NCBI RefSeq assembly: GCF_003515945.1
Contig: NZ_QWLM01000005.1
Location: forward strand, 1-64,000
Direction of reading: 5' to 3'
DNA: 64,000 bases
Origin: Dermacoccus abyssi
Lineage (GTDB): Bacteria > Actinomycetota > Actinomycetes > Actinomycetales > Dermatophilaceae
Below the pieces are notes generated by a model, which worked only from the letters and a program-made list of their open reading frames with translations, made no database searches and had not been told where the DNA came from. Made by a program: the position numbers and the translations under genes. Below, in pieces: positions 10,392 through 18,488 of the stretch. The number at the start of each line of letters is the position of its first letter. Positions within the stretch are counted from its first letter, which is position 1.

Positions 10392-10952
10392 TCACCCGGG
10401 GTTGACCCCGGCTCCGGCCAGGTACGCCGGGAGCCACAGCCGCTCCCACTCGGGAAACTCGTGTGCCCAGCGCACGTCACGCTCCGGCACTCGCTCGGCC
10501 AGCCGGTAGATGCCGGCCGAGCGCGTCCGGTAGCCGACGTTGACGAGTTCGCGGCGCAGGTACGCGACGTCCTCATGGACCGGTGCGAGCACAGCGCCCA
10601 CCTCGGCTTCGGTGTACTCGCGATGTGGCTCGAAATGCCTCACGAGATCGAGAAGCACGGCCATGCGGGTGCTTCGTTTGGTCGGGATGGAGAGCAAGCG
10701 GCGCCCCTCGGCGTCGAAGAACGGGCGAATCGTGCGGCGCTGCTGTGCCGCCGCGCGCTCATGGGCCGTTGCGCCGGCGGTGGACGATCGGACGTCTGCG
10801 GATGCGTCGGCGCTCGCTTCGTCGTGTGGAGCGTCGTTCCTGGCGGGGTTGCGCGAAGCGTTCTCGAAGTGGCTTCGTGCGAGGGTGTAGTTCTCACCCG
10901 TCTCGCGCATCCGAGCTCGCACGAGTCGCTTGAAATCCTGGTCACGTGTCAT
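10392..10952 (-). CDS. DUF2087 domain-containing protein
   Basis: The C-terminal two-thirds of this 186-residue protein match the DUF2087 pattern. RRTIRPFFDAEGRRLLSIP is followed by a basic RMAVLLDLVRHFEP helix, EYTEAEVGAVL, HEDVAYLRRELVNVGY and a final GIYRL. This looks like a winged-helix DNA-binding fold. The N-terminal segment MTRDQDFKRLVRARMRETGENYT recurs ahead of various domains in actinobacteria, with a polar linker after it. Start 10952 is preferred over a frame reaching 11111 because GAGGTGTGAC lies just upstream and the protein then begins with this conserved segment. A transcriptional role is likely but its targets are unknown. Confidence 0.65.
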   Translation of the reverse strand: MTRDQDFKRLVRARMRETGENYTLARSHFENASRNPARNDAPHDEASADASADVRSSTAGATAHERAAAQQRRTIRPFFDAEGRRLLSIPTKRSTRMAVLLDLVRHFEPHREYTEAEVGAVLAPVHEDVAYLRRELVNVGYRTRSAGIYRLAERVPERDVRWAHEFPEWERLWLPAYLAGAGVNPG

Positions 10953-11213
10953 GTCACACCTCACGGTCTGCGTCATCCCCAGCATGAACCGCAGCCGAAC
11001 GTGTGCATGTGCGGTGAAGGCGTTTCGGCTCGAGAATCTGCTTCCCTTCACGCCGTCCGCGTGAGCTGGGGTCACGCGGTGCGCTGGGCGCGAGCCTGCG
11101 CCGACCCTCATTCTGCCCGTGGCAGGGCGAACGGCGCGAGTGGTTTTCGAGAAGACGAATGGCAGACGTGAGACCCTGAACGCGGGCGCCCGAGTTCACC
11201 TCGAGGAGGCATC

Positions 11214-12248
11214 GTGAGCGCATCGTGGAACGACCTGACCGAGCGAACCTTGCGTGAGATCGAGGGCGTGAACGAGCAGTTCCGCCCGACGAACTTCTGG
11301 GGGCCCGGCCTGCGTGAGCTTCTCCACGACCTGCAGGAGCGGGGCCTCGAGGAATTCAAGCGCTGGCCAACCGCGTCGTTCTGGTTCTATCCGCTCTACG
11401 GAGACGGTTTTTCCCCGGCGTTGAGCGAAGAGCTCCTCGACGTGGCACGAACGAGCCGGGAGGGCGTCAACCCGGGATACTTTCGGGCCGCACTCAGCGG
11501 CAGTCGCGACGCGTGGCGCGATCACGACGTCGCGAGCGCGTGGTGGAACACCGAGCAGTGGCCGTTCGATCTGCGCTCGCACGGTGAGAGTCGCGTGGGC
11601 CGTCCGCCGCAGGCGTTCCCCGTGACGAAGGACGATTCGGCGGTCACCGTCGGACGTGCCTACAACAACTACCTTCTCGTTCTCGCCGCGCTGTCGCAGC
11701 ACGTCGACGCACCGCCGTCGAGCTTTCTCGAGATCGGCGGCGGCTTCGGCGCCCTCGGCGAGATCCTGATGAGCCGCGACGAGAACGTGCGGTACGTCGA
11801 TGCCGACATCCCACCCCTCCTGACCGTTGCGTCCTGGTACCTCACCGAACTGTTCGGTGATCGTGTGACGACGTACCTCGACCGGCCGGATGCCGGCCCG
11901 CTCACCGTGCCGAACAGCGGCGTCGTTCCGAACTACCGTCTGCCGGACCTCGAGGAGGATTTCGAGGTCTTCGTCAACTCCTTCTCGTTCCAGGAGATGG
12001 AGCCCGACGTCGTCGAGAACTACGTCGATCTCGTCTGCGGCAAGGGTATTCGCTATGCCGTCTCGCTCAACTCGCGCGAGGGCAAACAGCGTGCCGCCGC
12101 GCCGGGCGAGCACGGGGCCCTGGATCCGGTGACCTCCGAGCGCATCGCCACGATGTTCGCCCGTCACGGGTTCGAGGTGGCCGGTCGCTACAACGACCCG
12201 TATGTGCGCAGCGCCGGGGAACTGCTCGTCATGAAGCGGCGCGGGTGA
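11214..12248 (+). CDS. Putative sugar O-methyltransferase
   Basis: This 344-residue protein contains an S-adenosylmethionine-binding Rossmann core. SFLEIGGGFGALGEIL near residues 165-180 is the glycine-rich motif I, followed by YVDADIPPLLTVASWYL with an acidic residue at the end of strand 2. The long N-terminal part with YNNYLLVLAAL just before motif I matches the 'putative sugar O-methyltransferase' family found in glycan clusters. The GTG start has TCGAGGAGG 5-13 bases upstream. No glycosyltransferases are nearby, so the substrate is unknown. It lies directly upstream of mreB in the same direction, with a 76-base gap. Confidence 0.72.
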   Translation: MSASWNDLTERTLREIEGVNEQFRPTNFWGPGLRELLHDLQERGLEEFKRWPTASFWFYPLYGDGFSPALSEELLDVARTSREGVNPGYFRAALSGSRDAWRDHDVASAWWNTEQWPFDLRSHGESRVGRPPQAFPVTKDDSAVTVGRAYNNYLLVLAALSQHVDAPPSSFLEIGGGFGALGEILMSRDENVRYVDADIPPLLTVASWYLTELFGDRVTTYLDRPDAGPLTVPNSGVVPNYRLPDLEEDFEVFVNSFSFQEMEPDVVENYVDLVCGKGIRYAVSLNSREGKQRAAAPGEHGALDPVTSERIATMFARHGFEVAGRYNDPYVRSAGELLVMKRRG

Positions 12249-12324
12249 ACACCGCTGCCGCGTCGAGGTGTCGACCGCGTGGACGTGCCGCGAACGTCCA
12301 GCCGAGTTTGAAATACTCGGCGGC

Positions 12325-13350
12325 GTGTTCGAGCGCCTGAGAAACCCGTCCCGCGACCTCGCGATCGACCTCGGCACCGCGAACACCCTCGTCTACGAAG
12401 CGGGGGAGGGCATCGTCGTCGACGAACCGAGCGTGGTCGCGCTCGACGCTGCCACGGGCCAGCTCCTCGCCGCAGGGTCCGATGCCAAGGAGATGCTCGG
12501 GCGAGCTCCGGCGAAGGTGCGCATCGTGCGTCCGCTCGCCGCGGGCGTCATCAGTGACGCCGACGCCGCCGAGCGGATGTTGCGCTACTTCATTGCCCGC
12601 TCCCGACCGTCGCGCCTCATCCGCCCGCGCATCGTCGTCTGTGTTCCTTCCGAGGTGACGGGCGTCGAACGTCGCGCGCTCGAGGACGCGGCGATGCGCG
12701 CCGGGGCGCGGCGGGTCGACGTCATCGAAGAGGCGGTCGCAGCTGCCCTCGGTGCCGGCCTGAACGTTCACGGGACGGCCGGCGCGATGGTCGTCGACAT
12801 CGGCGGCGGCACGAGCGATGTCGCGGTCACGAGCCTCGGCGGCGTCGTGCGTGCCCACTCCGTGCGCATCGGGGGCCACGACCTCGACGAGGCCATCGCG
12901 AACCACGTCAAGAACGAGTACGCGCTCCTGCTCGGCGAGCGCAGCGCGGAGACGATCAAGACGGCCATCGGCTCGGCTTTCCCCATGAGTCACGAACTCA
13001 CCCACGAGGTGCGCGGTCGCGACCTCATCACGGGCCTTCCGCGTGCGGTCACGCTGACGAGCGGGGAGATCCGCCGAGCCCTCGAACCGCACCTGCTCAC
13101 GATCTGCGAGACGGTGCGCTCCACCCTCGACTCCTGCCCTCCCGAACTGGCCGGCGACGTCCTCGACGGCGGCATCGTCCTCACCGGCGGGGGAGCGATG
13201 CTGCGCGGCCTGGACGTGCGCATGAGCCACGAGTTGGGCGTTCCCGTCCGGTTGGCCGAGGATCCACTGACCGCGGTCGTCACGGGCGCGGGCACGTGCG
13301 TCGAGGATCCAGCAGCGACGCGGTCGCTGCTGTCGCAGGTGGAGCGTTGA
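12325..13350 (+). CDS. mreB: Rod-shape-determining protein MreB
   Basis: This actin-like ATPase organises lateral wall synthesis on the inner membrane face. The phosphate-1 motif DLAIDLGTANTLVY near residues 10-23, GAMVVDIGGGTSDVAV near 155-170, and the adenosine motif GIVLTGGGAMLRGLD near 285-300 are all intact. GTG 12325 gives the usual short N-terminus before DLAIDLGTANT (341 residues). A GTG at 12268 would add 19 residues of unlikely sequence, and neither start has a strong binding site. Its stop overlaps the mreC start. Confidence 0.93.
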   Translation: MFERLRNPSRDLAIDLGTANTLVYEAGEGIVVDEPSVVALDAATGQLLAAGSDAKEMLGRAPAKVRIVRPLAAGVISDADAAERMLRYFIARSRPSRLIRPRIVVCVPSEVTGVERRALEDAAMRAGARRVDVIEEAVAAALGAGLNVHGTAGAMVVDIGGGTSDVAVTSLGGVVRAHSVRIGGHDLDEAIANHVKNEYALLLGERSAETIKTAIGSAFPMSHELTHEVRGRDLITGLPRAVTLTSGEIRRALEPHLLTICETVRSTLDSCPPELAGDVLDGGIVLTGGGAMLRGLDVRMSHELGVPVRLAEDPLTAVVTGAGTCVEDPAATRSLLSQVER

Positions 13351-14189
13351 GACGAGATTCGGGTGCGTCCGCGGCGGTGGCTGCGCCGGGACGCGGTACC
13401 CGGTCGCGCGCCCGACGCAGGCGCATCGGTGTCGCCGTCCTCCTCGTCATCGCGCTCGTCGTCAACCTCGTTCCGCCGGTGCGCGACGGCGTCAGTTCGC
13501 TCCTGTCACGTGGCGTGACGTCTCTCGTCTCGTCCCTCACCGGGCGCGACGCGGAGGTGAAGCGCCTGACGAAGGAGAACCTGGCCGCGAGCGAACGCGC
13601 TCGATCGGCCGAGGAGCGACTCGCAGCGGTCGAGGAATCGGCAACGCTCTCCGAACGATTCGGGGGCGGCAAGCACGATGTTGTCGTCGGTCATGCCGTC
13701 GCCTTCACGCCGGCACCTTCAACGGGTAGCGAGCGGAAGGTCGAACTCGACATCGGCTCGCGCGACGGCATCTCACTCTCGCAGGCCGTCGTGGGTGATC
13801 GCGGCCTCGTGGGGCGCATCACCGCAGTCCGGGCCGACTCCTCCACGGTCACGCTGCTCGCCGACCCCTCGTCCGTAGTGGGGGCGCGCGTCGAGCGCAC
13901 CCGTTCCCTGGCCCGACTCAGCGGGAGCGCGCCGGCGGGTGTGGCCAAGCGAAGCGGCAGCGAGGTCAGCCTCGTCGTGGCCGGCGGAGGTTCGGTACGC
14001 ATCGGCGACACCGTCGTCACGGCAGGCAGCCCGAACGGGTTCCCGTACCCCGCCGGTATTCCGCTCGGGAAGGTGAGCCGCGTCGAGGCCGACCACGGTC
14101 AGGCGGAGCGCAACGCCGTCGTGCGTCCCTTCGTCGACCCCGGTGCGCTCGAGGTCGTGGGTGTTCTCGTGCCGCAGGAGAACCACTGA
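13347..14189 (+). CDS. mreC: Rod-shape-determining protein MreC
   Basis: This bitopic elongasome scaffold has a basic cytoplasmic N-terminus, one membrane helix (about residues 26-43, GVAVLLVIALVVNLVPP), a coiled-coil segment (about 70-105) and the beta-rich MreC domain. That domain shows AVVGDRGLVGRI and TAGSPNGFPYPAGIPLG. TTG 13347 is chosen because it overlaps the mreB stop (TTGA) and has GGTGGAG at 13339-13344. A GTG at 13296 would overlap mreB by 55 bases. The product is 280 residues. Sharing of bases with both neighbours indicates one co-translated unit. Confidence 0.9.
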   Translation: MRRDSGASAAVAAPGRGTRSRARRRRIGVAVLLVIALVVNLVPPVRDGVSSLLSRGVTSLVSSLTGRDAEVKRLTKENLAASERARSAEERLAAVEESATLSERFGGGKHDVVVGHAVAFTPAPSTGSERKVELDIGSRDGISLSQAVVGDRGLVGRITAVRADSSTVTLLADPSSVVGARVERTRSLARLSGSAPAGVAKRSGSEVSLVVAGGGSVRIGDTVVTAGSPNGFPYPAGIPLGKVSRVEADHGQAERNAVVRPFVDPGALEVVGVLVPQENH

Positions 14190-14758
14190 TGGCGCGCGTG
14201 GCTGCTGAAACCCCCGGTGCTCCCGGTCGCACGCCCCTGCGCGAGCCCACGACGATCGTGGCTCGGCCCTCCGCCGTCACGTGGAGCCGCGTTGCGTGGC
14301 TCGTTCTGACTCTCCTGCTCGCCGTCACCGTGTTGCCCCTCGTTCCCACCTGGGCGCCGTGGATGCTCGTGCCCCTGCTCGTCACCGCAGGCGTGACCGG
14401 CGGAGCGTGGTCCGCCGTCGCGTGGGCGATCGCCGCGGCGCTCCTGCTCGACCTTGCGCCGCCCGCGTCGTCGGCGCCGGGCCTCGCGCTCGTTCCCGCG
14501 GTTGCGGCGGCGTTCGTCGTCACCAGGGCCGCGAGGTCGTGGAACAGCGCCGCGTGGGTGCCGGCCATCGTGGGCGGCCTCGGAGCCCTCACCGCCTCCC
14601 TTGTCGTTCTCGCCCTGCGAGTGGTGGCGTCCGGCTCGGTTCAGGTCGATCCGTACTCGCTGCTCGGGTCGACGGCCACGACGGCCGTTCTCACCGCAGC
14701 CCTCGCTCCGACCTGGGTGCGGTGGACGTTGCGCGAGCAGGAACGAGGACGCGCATGA
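14189..14758 (+). CDS. mreD: Rod-shape-determining protein MreD
   Basis: This 189-residue integral membrane protein has about five hydrophobic helices. The N-terminal 30 residues are polar and Pro-rich, a common actinobacterial extension. Sequence identity in this family is low, so the call rests on topology, size and its place between mreC and the class B PBP gene. The ATG shares one base with the mreC stop (TGATG), and the stop overlaps the next ATG. Confidence 0.88.
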   Translation: MARVAAETPGAPGRTPLREPTTIVARPSAVTWSRVAWLVLTLLLAVTVLPLVPTWAPWMLVPLLVTAGVTGGAWSAVAWAIAAALLLDLAPPASSAPGLALVPAVAAAFVVTRAARSWNSAAWVPAIVGGLGALTASLVVLALRVVASGSVQVDPYSLLGSTATTAVLTAALAPTWVRWTLREQERGRA

Positions 14759-16836
14759 CCCGGCTGCACCGAGGCACGCCGAGGGAACGCCGTCCGTTCG
14801 GACCGTTCCTCGTGCCGAGCTTCCGTGGGGCAGGTTCGCGTGGTGGGCGAGGGACGTCGGGACGTGCGCGGTTGCTCGTCATGGCTCTCGTCGTCGCTCT
14901 CGTCGCGACGGTCATGGTGGGTCGTCTCGTCCAACTGCAGATCGTCGACGGCGCGGAGAACGCGCGCGCTGCGGCGGACATCAACACGCGCCACGTCGTC
15001 GTGCCCGCGCAGCGCGGACGAATCCTCGCGGCAGACGGCACCGTGCTCGTCGGCAACGGCTCGACGACGACGCTGACCATCTCCCCGCAGGCTCTCGCAC
15101 GTGATGATGCCCCGAAGCTCCTCGCGCGGGTCGCCTCGGCCATCGGCCGTGAACCGCAAAGCCTCATGGCCCGCACCAAGGCATGCGGCACAGAGGGCGC
15201 CGCGCCCTCGCCGGTCTGCTTCGCCGGGCACCCCTTCGAACCAGTACCGATCGCGTCCGATGTCGACGCCTCGGCCGCGAACGCGTTGCTCGAGCGACCT
15301 GAGGCATACCCCGGCATCGCGGTCCGACCGGCGGCCACCCGCACCTACGGCTCGCGCGGCGACTCCCTGGCCCAGGTCGCCGGCTACCTCACGGCAGCGA
15401 CGGCCGACGACACCGACGTCGCGACCTCGGGGTCGGGTGTGCCGACGCTGCTCGGTCGCACGGGTGTCGAAAAGCAGTACGACGCCGTCCTGCGCGGACG
15501 CGACGGCAAGCGCTCCACCGCCATCGGACCCGACGGAACGGCGCAACGTCAGGTGGCGGACGTGCCGCCGGTGGCGGGCCAGGACGTCGTCACCTCGATC
15601 CGCCCCGCCGTGCAGGACGCCGCAGCGAAGGCGCTCGCCGACGGCATCGCAGCAGCCCGAGAACGCGGGCAGAAGGCCGGTTCGGGCAGCGTCGTCGTCC
15701 TCGAGGCGAACAGCGGCAACGTCGTCGCCATGACGAACCAGCCCACCTACGACCCGTCCGTGTGGAACGGCGGCGTGACGCAGGCCGAGTACGACTCGCT
15801 GCTCGACACCAGGGCCGCCGACCCGCTGACCAACCGCGCCATGTCCGTGGCCGGCCCGCCCGCGTCGACGTTCAAGGCGTTCTCCCTCTTCGCCGCGGCT
15901 CAGACCGGTGTGGATCCGAACGGCTCGTACTCCTGCCCGTCGTCGGTCATGATCGGCAACCGCTCCTACAGCAACTTCGAGTCGCAGGCGCACGGCACGA
16001 TCGACATCCCGAAGGCGCTCGAGGTCTCCTGCGACACGGTTTTCTACCGGTGGGCGTACGACGCCTGGGTCAAGGCCGGGGGAGTGAAGGCGTCCACCGA
16101 CGCTCCCGACCCGTACGCCAGCGTGGCCCGCGAGTTCGGCTACGGCGCGCGAACCGGGGTGGACCTGCCCGCGGAGGCGAGCGGCTCCATTCCCGACCGC
16201 GCGACGAAGCGCCGTGAGTGGGAGGCGACGAAGGCGGCTTCCTGCCGGCGGGCGAAGAGCGGGTACCCGGAGATCGCTGACAAGGACCGTGCCTCGTACC
16301 TCACGCAGGTGGCCAAGGAGAACTGCACGAGCGGCTACGTCGTGCGCGCCGGTGACGCGGTGAACTTCGCCATCGGCCAGGGTGACGTCGCCGCGACGCC
16401 GATGCAGGTCGCCACGTCGTTCGCCGCGCTCGCGACGAACGGGCGCGTACCGACGCCCCGCGTCGCCGTGGCAACCGCGCGTTCGGATGGCAGCGCCCGC
16501 ACGGCGCTCGCGTCGCCCGAGGCCCGTGCGCTCAGCCTCGATGCCCGGATGTACGCCCGTGAACTCGAGGGACTCAAACGGGCGGTCTCGACGGGGACGG
16601 CCTCCGAGGCCTTCCGAGGCTTCGACCTCGACGCGCACGCCGTCTACGGCAAGACAGGGACGGCCGAGGTCTACGGCAAGCACGCCACCGCGTGGTTCGC
16701 CTCGTTCGGCGGGGCGGACGAGGACGGCAAGCGCTACGTCGTCGTCGTTCGGGTCGACGAAGGAGGCGAGGGTGGACGGACCGCCGCACCCATCGCGCGC
16801 TCCGTCTGGGACGCGCTCGTCAGGCGCTCTCGCTGA
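14755..16836 (+). CDS. mrdA: Elongation-specific class B penicillin-binding protein (PBP2/MrdA)
   Basis: This 693-residue peptidoglycan transpeptidase has a membrane helix at about residues 38-58, a pedestal/dimerisation domain (RGRILAADGTVLVGN) and a C-terminal transpeptidase domain. The acylated Ser is in STFK (S371, K374), the third motif is KTG at 633-635 (YGKTGTAE), and the second motif reads Ser-Cys-Asp (425-427) rather than SxN. Last of the mre cluster, it should supply the transpeptidase of the elongation machine. No rodA follows in this window. The next feature is an unrelated riboswitch. ATG 14755 overlaps the mreD stop; an in-frame opening at 14281 is a shadow inside mreD. Confidence 0.93.
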   Translation: MTRLHRGTPRERRPFGPFLVPSFRGAGSRGGRGTSGRARLLVMALVVALVATVMVGRLVQLQIVDGAENARAAADINTRHVVVPAQRGRILAADGTVLVGNGSTTTLTISPQALARDDAPKLLARVASAIGREPQSLMARTKACGTEGAAPSPVCFAGHPFEPVPIASDVDASAANALLERPEAYPGIAVRPAATRTYGSRGDSLAQVAGYLTAATADDTDVATSGSGVPTLLGRTGVEKQYDAVLRGRDGKRSTAIGPDGTAQRQVADVPPVAGQDVVTSIRPAVQDAAAKALADGIAAARERGQKAGSGSVVVLEANSGNVVAMTNQPTYDPSVWNGGVTQAEYDSLLDTRAADPLTNRAMSVAGPPASTFKAFSLFAAAQTGVDPNGSYSCPSSVMIGNRSYSNFESQAHGTIDIPKALEVSCDTVFYRWAYDAWVKAGGVKASTDAPDPYASVAREFGYGARTGVDLPAEASGSIPDRATKRREWEATKAASCRRAKSGYPEIADKDRASYLTQVAKENCTSGYVVRAGDAVNFAIGQGDVAATPMQVATSFAALATNGRVPTPRVAVATARSDGSARTALASPEARALSLDARMYARELEGLKRAVSTGTASEAFRGFDLDAHAVYGKTGTAEVYGKHATAWFASFGGADEDGKRYVVVVRVDEGGEGGRTAAPIARSVWDALVRRSR

Positions 16837-16872
16837 GACGAGGGCGCACGGCGGCTGGTGATAGCCTGGACG

Positions 16873-16985
16873 CGATCTTCGGCTCGTGCCGGAGTGCCGA
16901 GAACGAGGGGAAGCCGGTCGAATTCCGGCGCTGACCCGCAGCCGTAGATCAGTCCGCTGATGAGCCGGAATGCCTCGTCTCGGCT
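16873..16985 (+). promoter_or_regulatory. Cobalamin riboswitch
   Basis: The conserved B12 aptamer string is clear: GAGGGGAAGCCGGT (16905-16918), then ATTCCGGCGCTGACCCGCA (16922-16940) and GCCGT. The downstream AGCCGGAATGCCTCG (16963-16977) is the element that usually follows. The aptamer lies about 110 bases before the first gene of the five-gene uptake operon. It is expected to switch expression off when adenosylcobalamin is plentiful, presumably through the region just before ATG 17097. Confidence 0.88.
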
Positions 16986-17096
16986 GTGTCTGATCACATC
17001 TGCCTCATCACACCCGTCGAGGTCAGCGGGAGGGGCCCGGCTCGTCGTTCGAGCAGGGTGTCGCCCACCGGCCACGCACCTGCCCGGAAGGTCATC

Positions 17097-18488
17097 ATGA
17101 CGACCCACCTGCGTCGCGCCGGATTCACCAGCGCCGCCCTCGTCGCTCTCGCTGCCGCAGCTTCGGCCCCCGCCACCGCAGCCCCGGCGACGGGAACCGA
17201 CGCCGCGGCGTCCTTCCTCGCCGGGCAGTTCGCGGCGGGCGGGCACCAGCTCAGCTCCACCTACGCGGGTCAGACCTACCTCGACGCGGGCCTTTCCGCG
17301 GACGGCATCCTGGCCCTTACGTCGGCCGGCGTTGCGAGCAACGAAGCCGGTGCCGCCACGACAGCGTTCGCCAAGGGTGTGGGTGACTACGCCATGCCGG
17401 GCACCGACGTGTACGCCGGAGCTGTGGCGAAGTCCCTCATCGTCGCGAAGGCACAGGGGCAGAACCCGCGCGCGTTCGGCGGCGTCGACCTCGTCTCGAA
17501 GCTGCAGGGCCTCGAGAAGCCGAGCGGCCGCTTCTCCGACGTCTCGGCCTACGGCGACTACTCGAACGCCGTCACCCAGTCCCTCGCCGTCATCGCGCTG
17601 CAGAAGGCCGGCGCGCCCGCTGACGCGAAGGCCACGAACTACCTCCTCTCGCTGCGCTGCAATGACGGCGGATTCCGCTTGGCCGACGACGGTTCGGCGT
17701 GCGTCTCCGACCCCGACGCCACGTCGTTCGCCGTGCAGGCGCTCGCCGCCGCCGGCGGTCACGGCGCCGACGTGACGAAGGCCGTGAACTTCCTCGCCAC
17801 GAAGCAGAACGCCGACGGTGGCGTCGCCGGCGGAACGGGCACGACCACCCCCAACGCCAACTCGACGGGCCTCGCGGCGGTGGCGTTCACCCTCGGCGGT
17901 CAGGGCGCGCGCGCTGTCAAGGCGCAGTCGTTCGTCGCCTCGCTGCAGTACGGCTGCTCGTTCCCCGCCGCTGTGCGTGGCGCCATCGCCTACGACCGCG
18001 CCGCGTTCGCGGCGATGAAGAGCGCCGGTGCCTCCGGCAAGCTCGCCGGCAACGAGACCCGCGCCACGTCCCAGGGTCTCTACGCGTTCACGAGGGCGCC
18101 CCTCGTCTCGTTGACGAAGGGTGGCGCCACCGCGACTCCCGCCATCTCGTGCTCCTCCGAGCCCACGTCGTCGCCCAACACCTCGACGTCCACGAGGAGC
18201 GCGCCGAAGCCGACGACCACCTCGTCGAGCAACTCGACGTCCACCTCCGCCACGCCGGCTCCCACGAGCACCGCGAGCACGGACGCCACCGCAGCGCCGA
18301 CCTCGACGACGAGCCCGAGCGCGCCGTCCACGTCCACGGTGCCGCAGTCGACGTCGACGACGCCCGTCACCGGCCCGATCGTGAACACCGACAAGGTCTC
18401 GGACAACACCGTGCCGTTCGGCTTCGCCTTCGGCGCCGTCATCCTCGTCACCGCGGGAGGTGCCGTTGCGTACGCGCGTCGCCGCTGA
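17097..18488 (+). CDS. Secreted, membrane-tethered alpha/alpha-barrel protein (prenyltransferase/squalene-oxidase-repeat type), intrinsic-factor alpha-domain-like
   Basis: This 463-residue surface protein has a signal peptide (residues 1-28, ending in PATAA), then about 310 residues of helical repeats with DGGF/DGGV turns. Repeats include NYLLSLRCNDGGFRL, NFLATKQNADGGVAG and SFVASLQYGCSF, the terpene-cyclase/prenyltransferase alpha-alpha toroid type. A Ser/Thr/Pro stalk (about 345-430) and a C-terminal helix ending in YARRR follow. No catalytic DxDD-like cyclase motif is seen. The same toroid forms the large domain of animal intrinsic factor and transcobalamin. With a B12 riboswitch upstream and a DUF4430 gene overlapping downstream, I infer extracellular cobalamin capture. 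ATG 17097 has GGAAGG at 17086-17091. There is no LPXTG motif; anchoring is by the membrane helix. Confidence 0.8.
   Translation: MTTHLRRAGFTSAALVALAAAASAPATAAPATGTDAAASFLAGQFAAGGHQLSSTYAGQTYLDAGLSADGILALTSAGVASNEAGAATTAFAKGVGDYAMPGTDVYAGAVAKSLIVAKAQGQNPRAFGGVDLVSKLQGLEKPSGRFSDVSAYGDYSNAVTQSLAVIALQKAGAPADAKATNYLLSLRCNDGGFRLADDGSACVSDPDATSFAVQALAAAGGHGADVTKAVNFLATKQNADGGVAGGTGTTTPNANSTGLAAVAFTLGGQGARAVKAQSFVASLQYGCSFPAAVRGAIAYDRAAFAAMKSAGASGKLAGNETRATSQGLYAFTRAPLVSLTKGGATATPAISCSSEPTSSPNTSTSTRSAPKPTTTSSSNSTSTSATPAPTSTASTDATAAPTSTTSPSAPSTSTVPQSTSTTPVTGPIVNTDKVSDNTVPFGFAFGAVILVTAGGAVAYARRR

Noticed and set aside
17097-18488. A true terpene cyclase or prenyltransferase function for the toroid protein
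   Set aside because: It is exported and anchored, and no DxDD or zinc-site pattern is visible. Its B12-riboswitch operon context also argues against isoprenoid chemistry.
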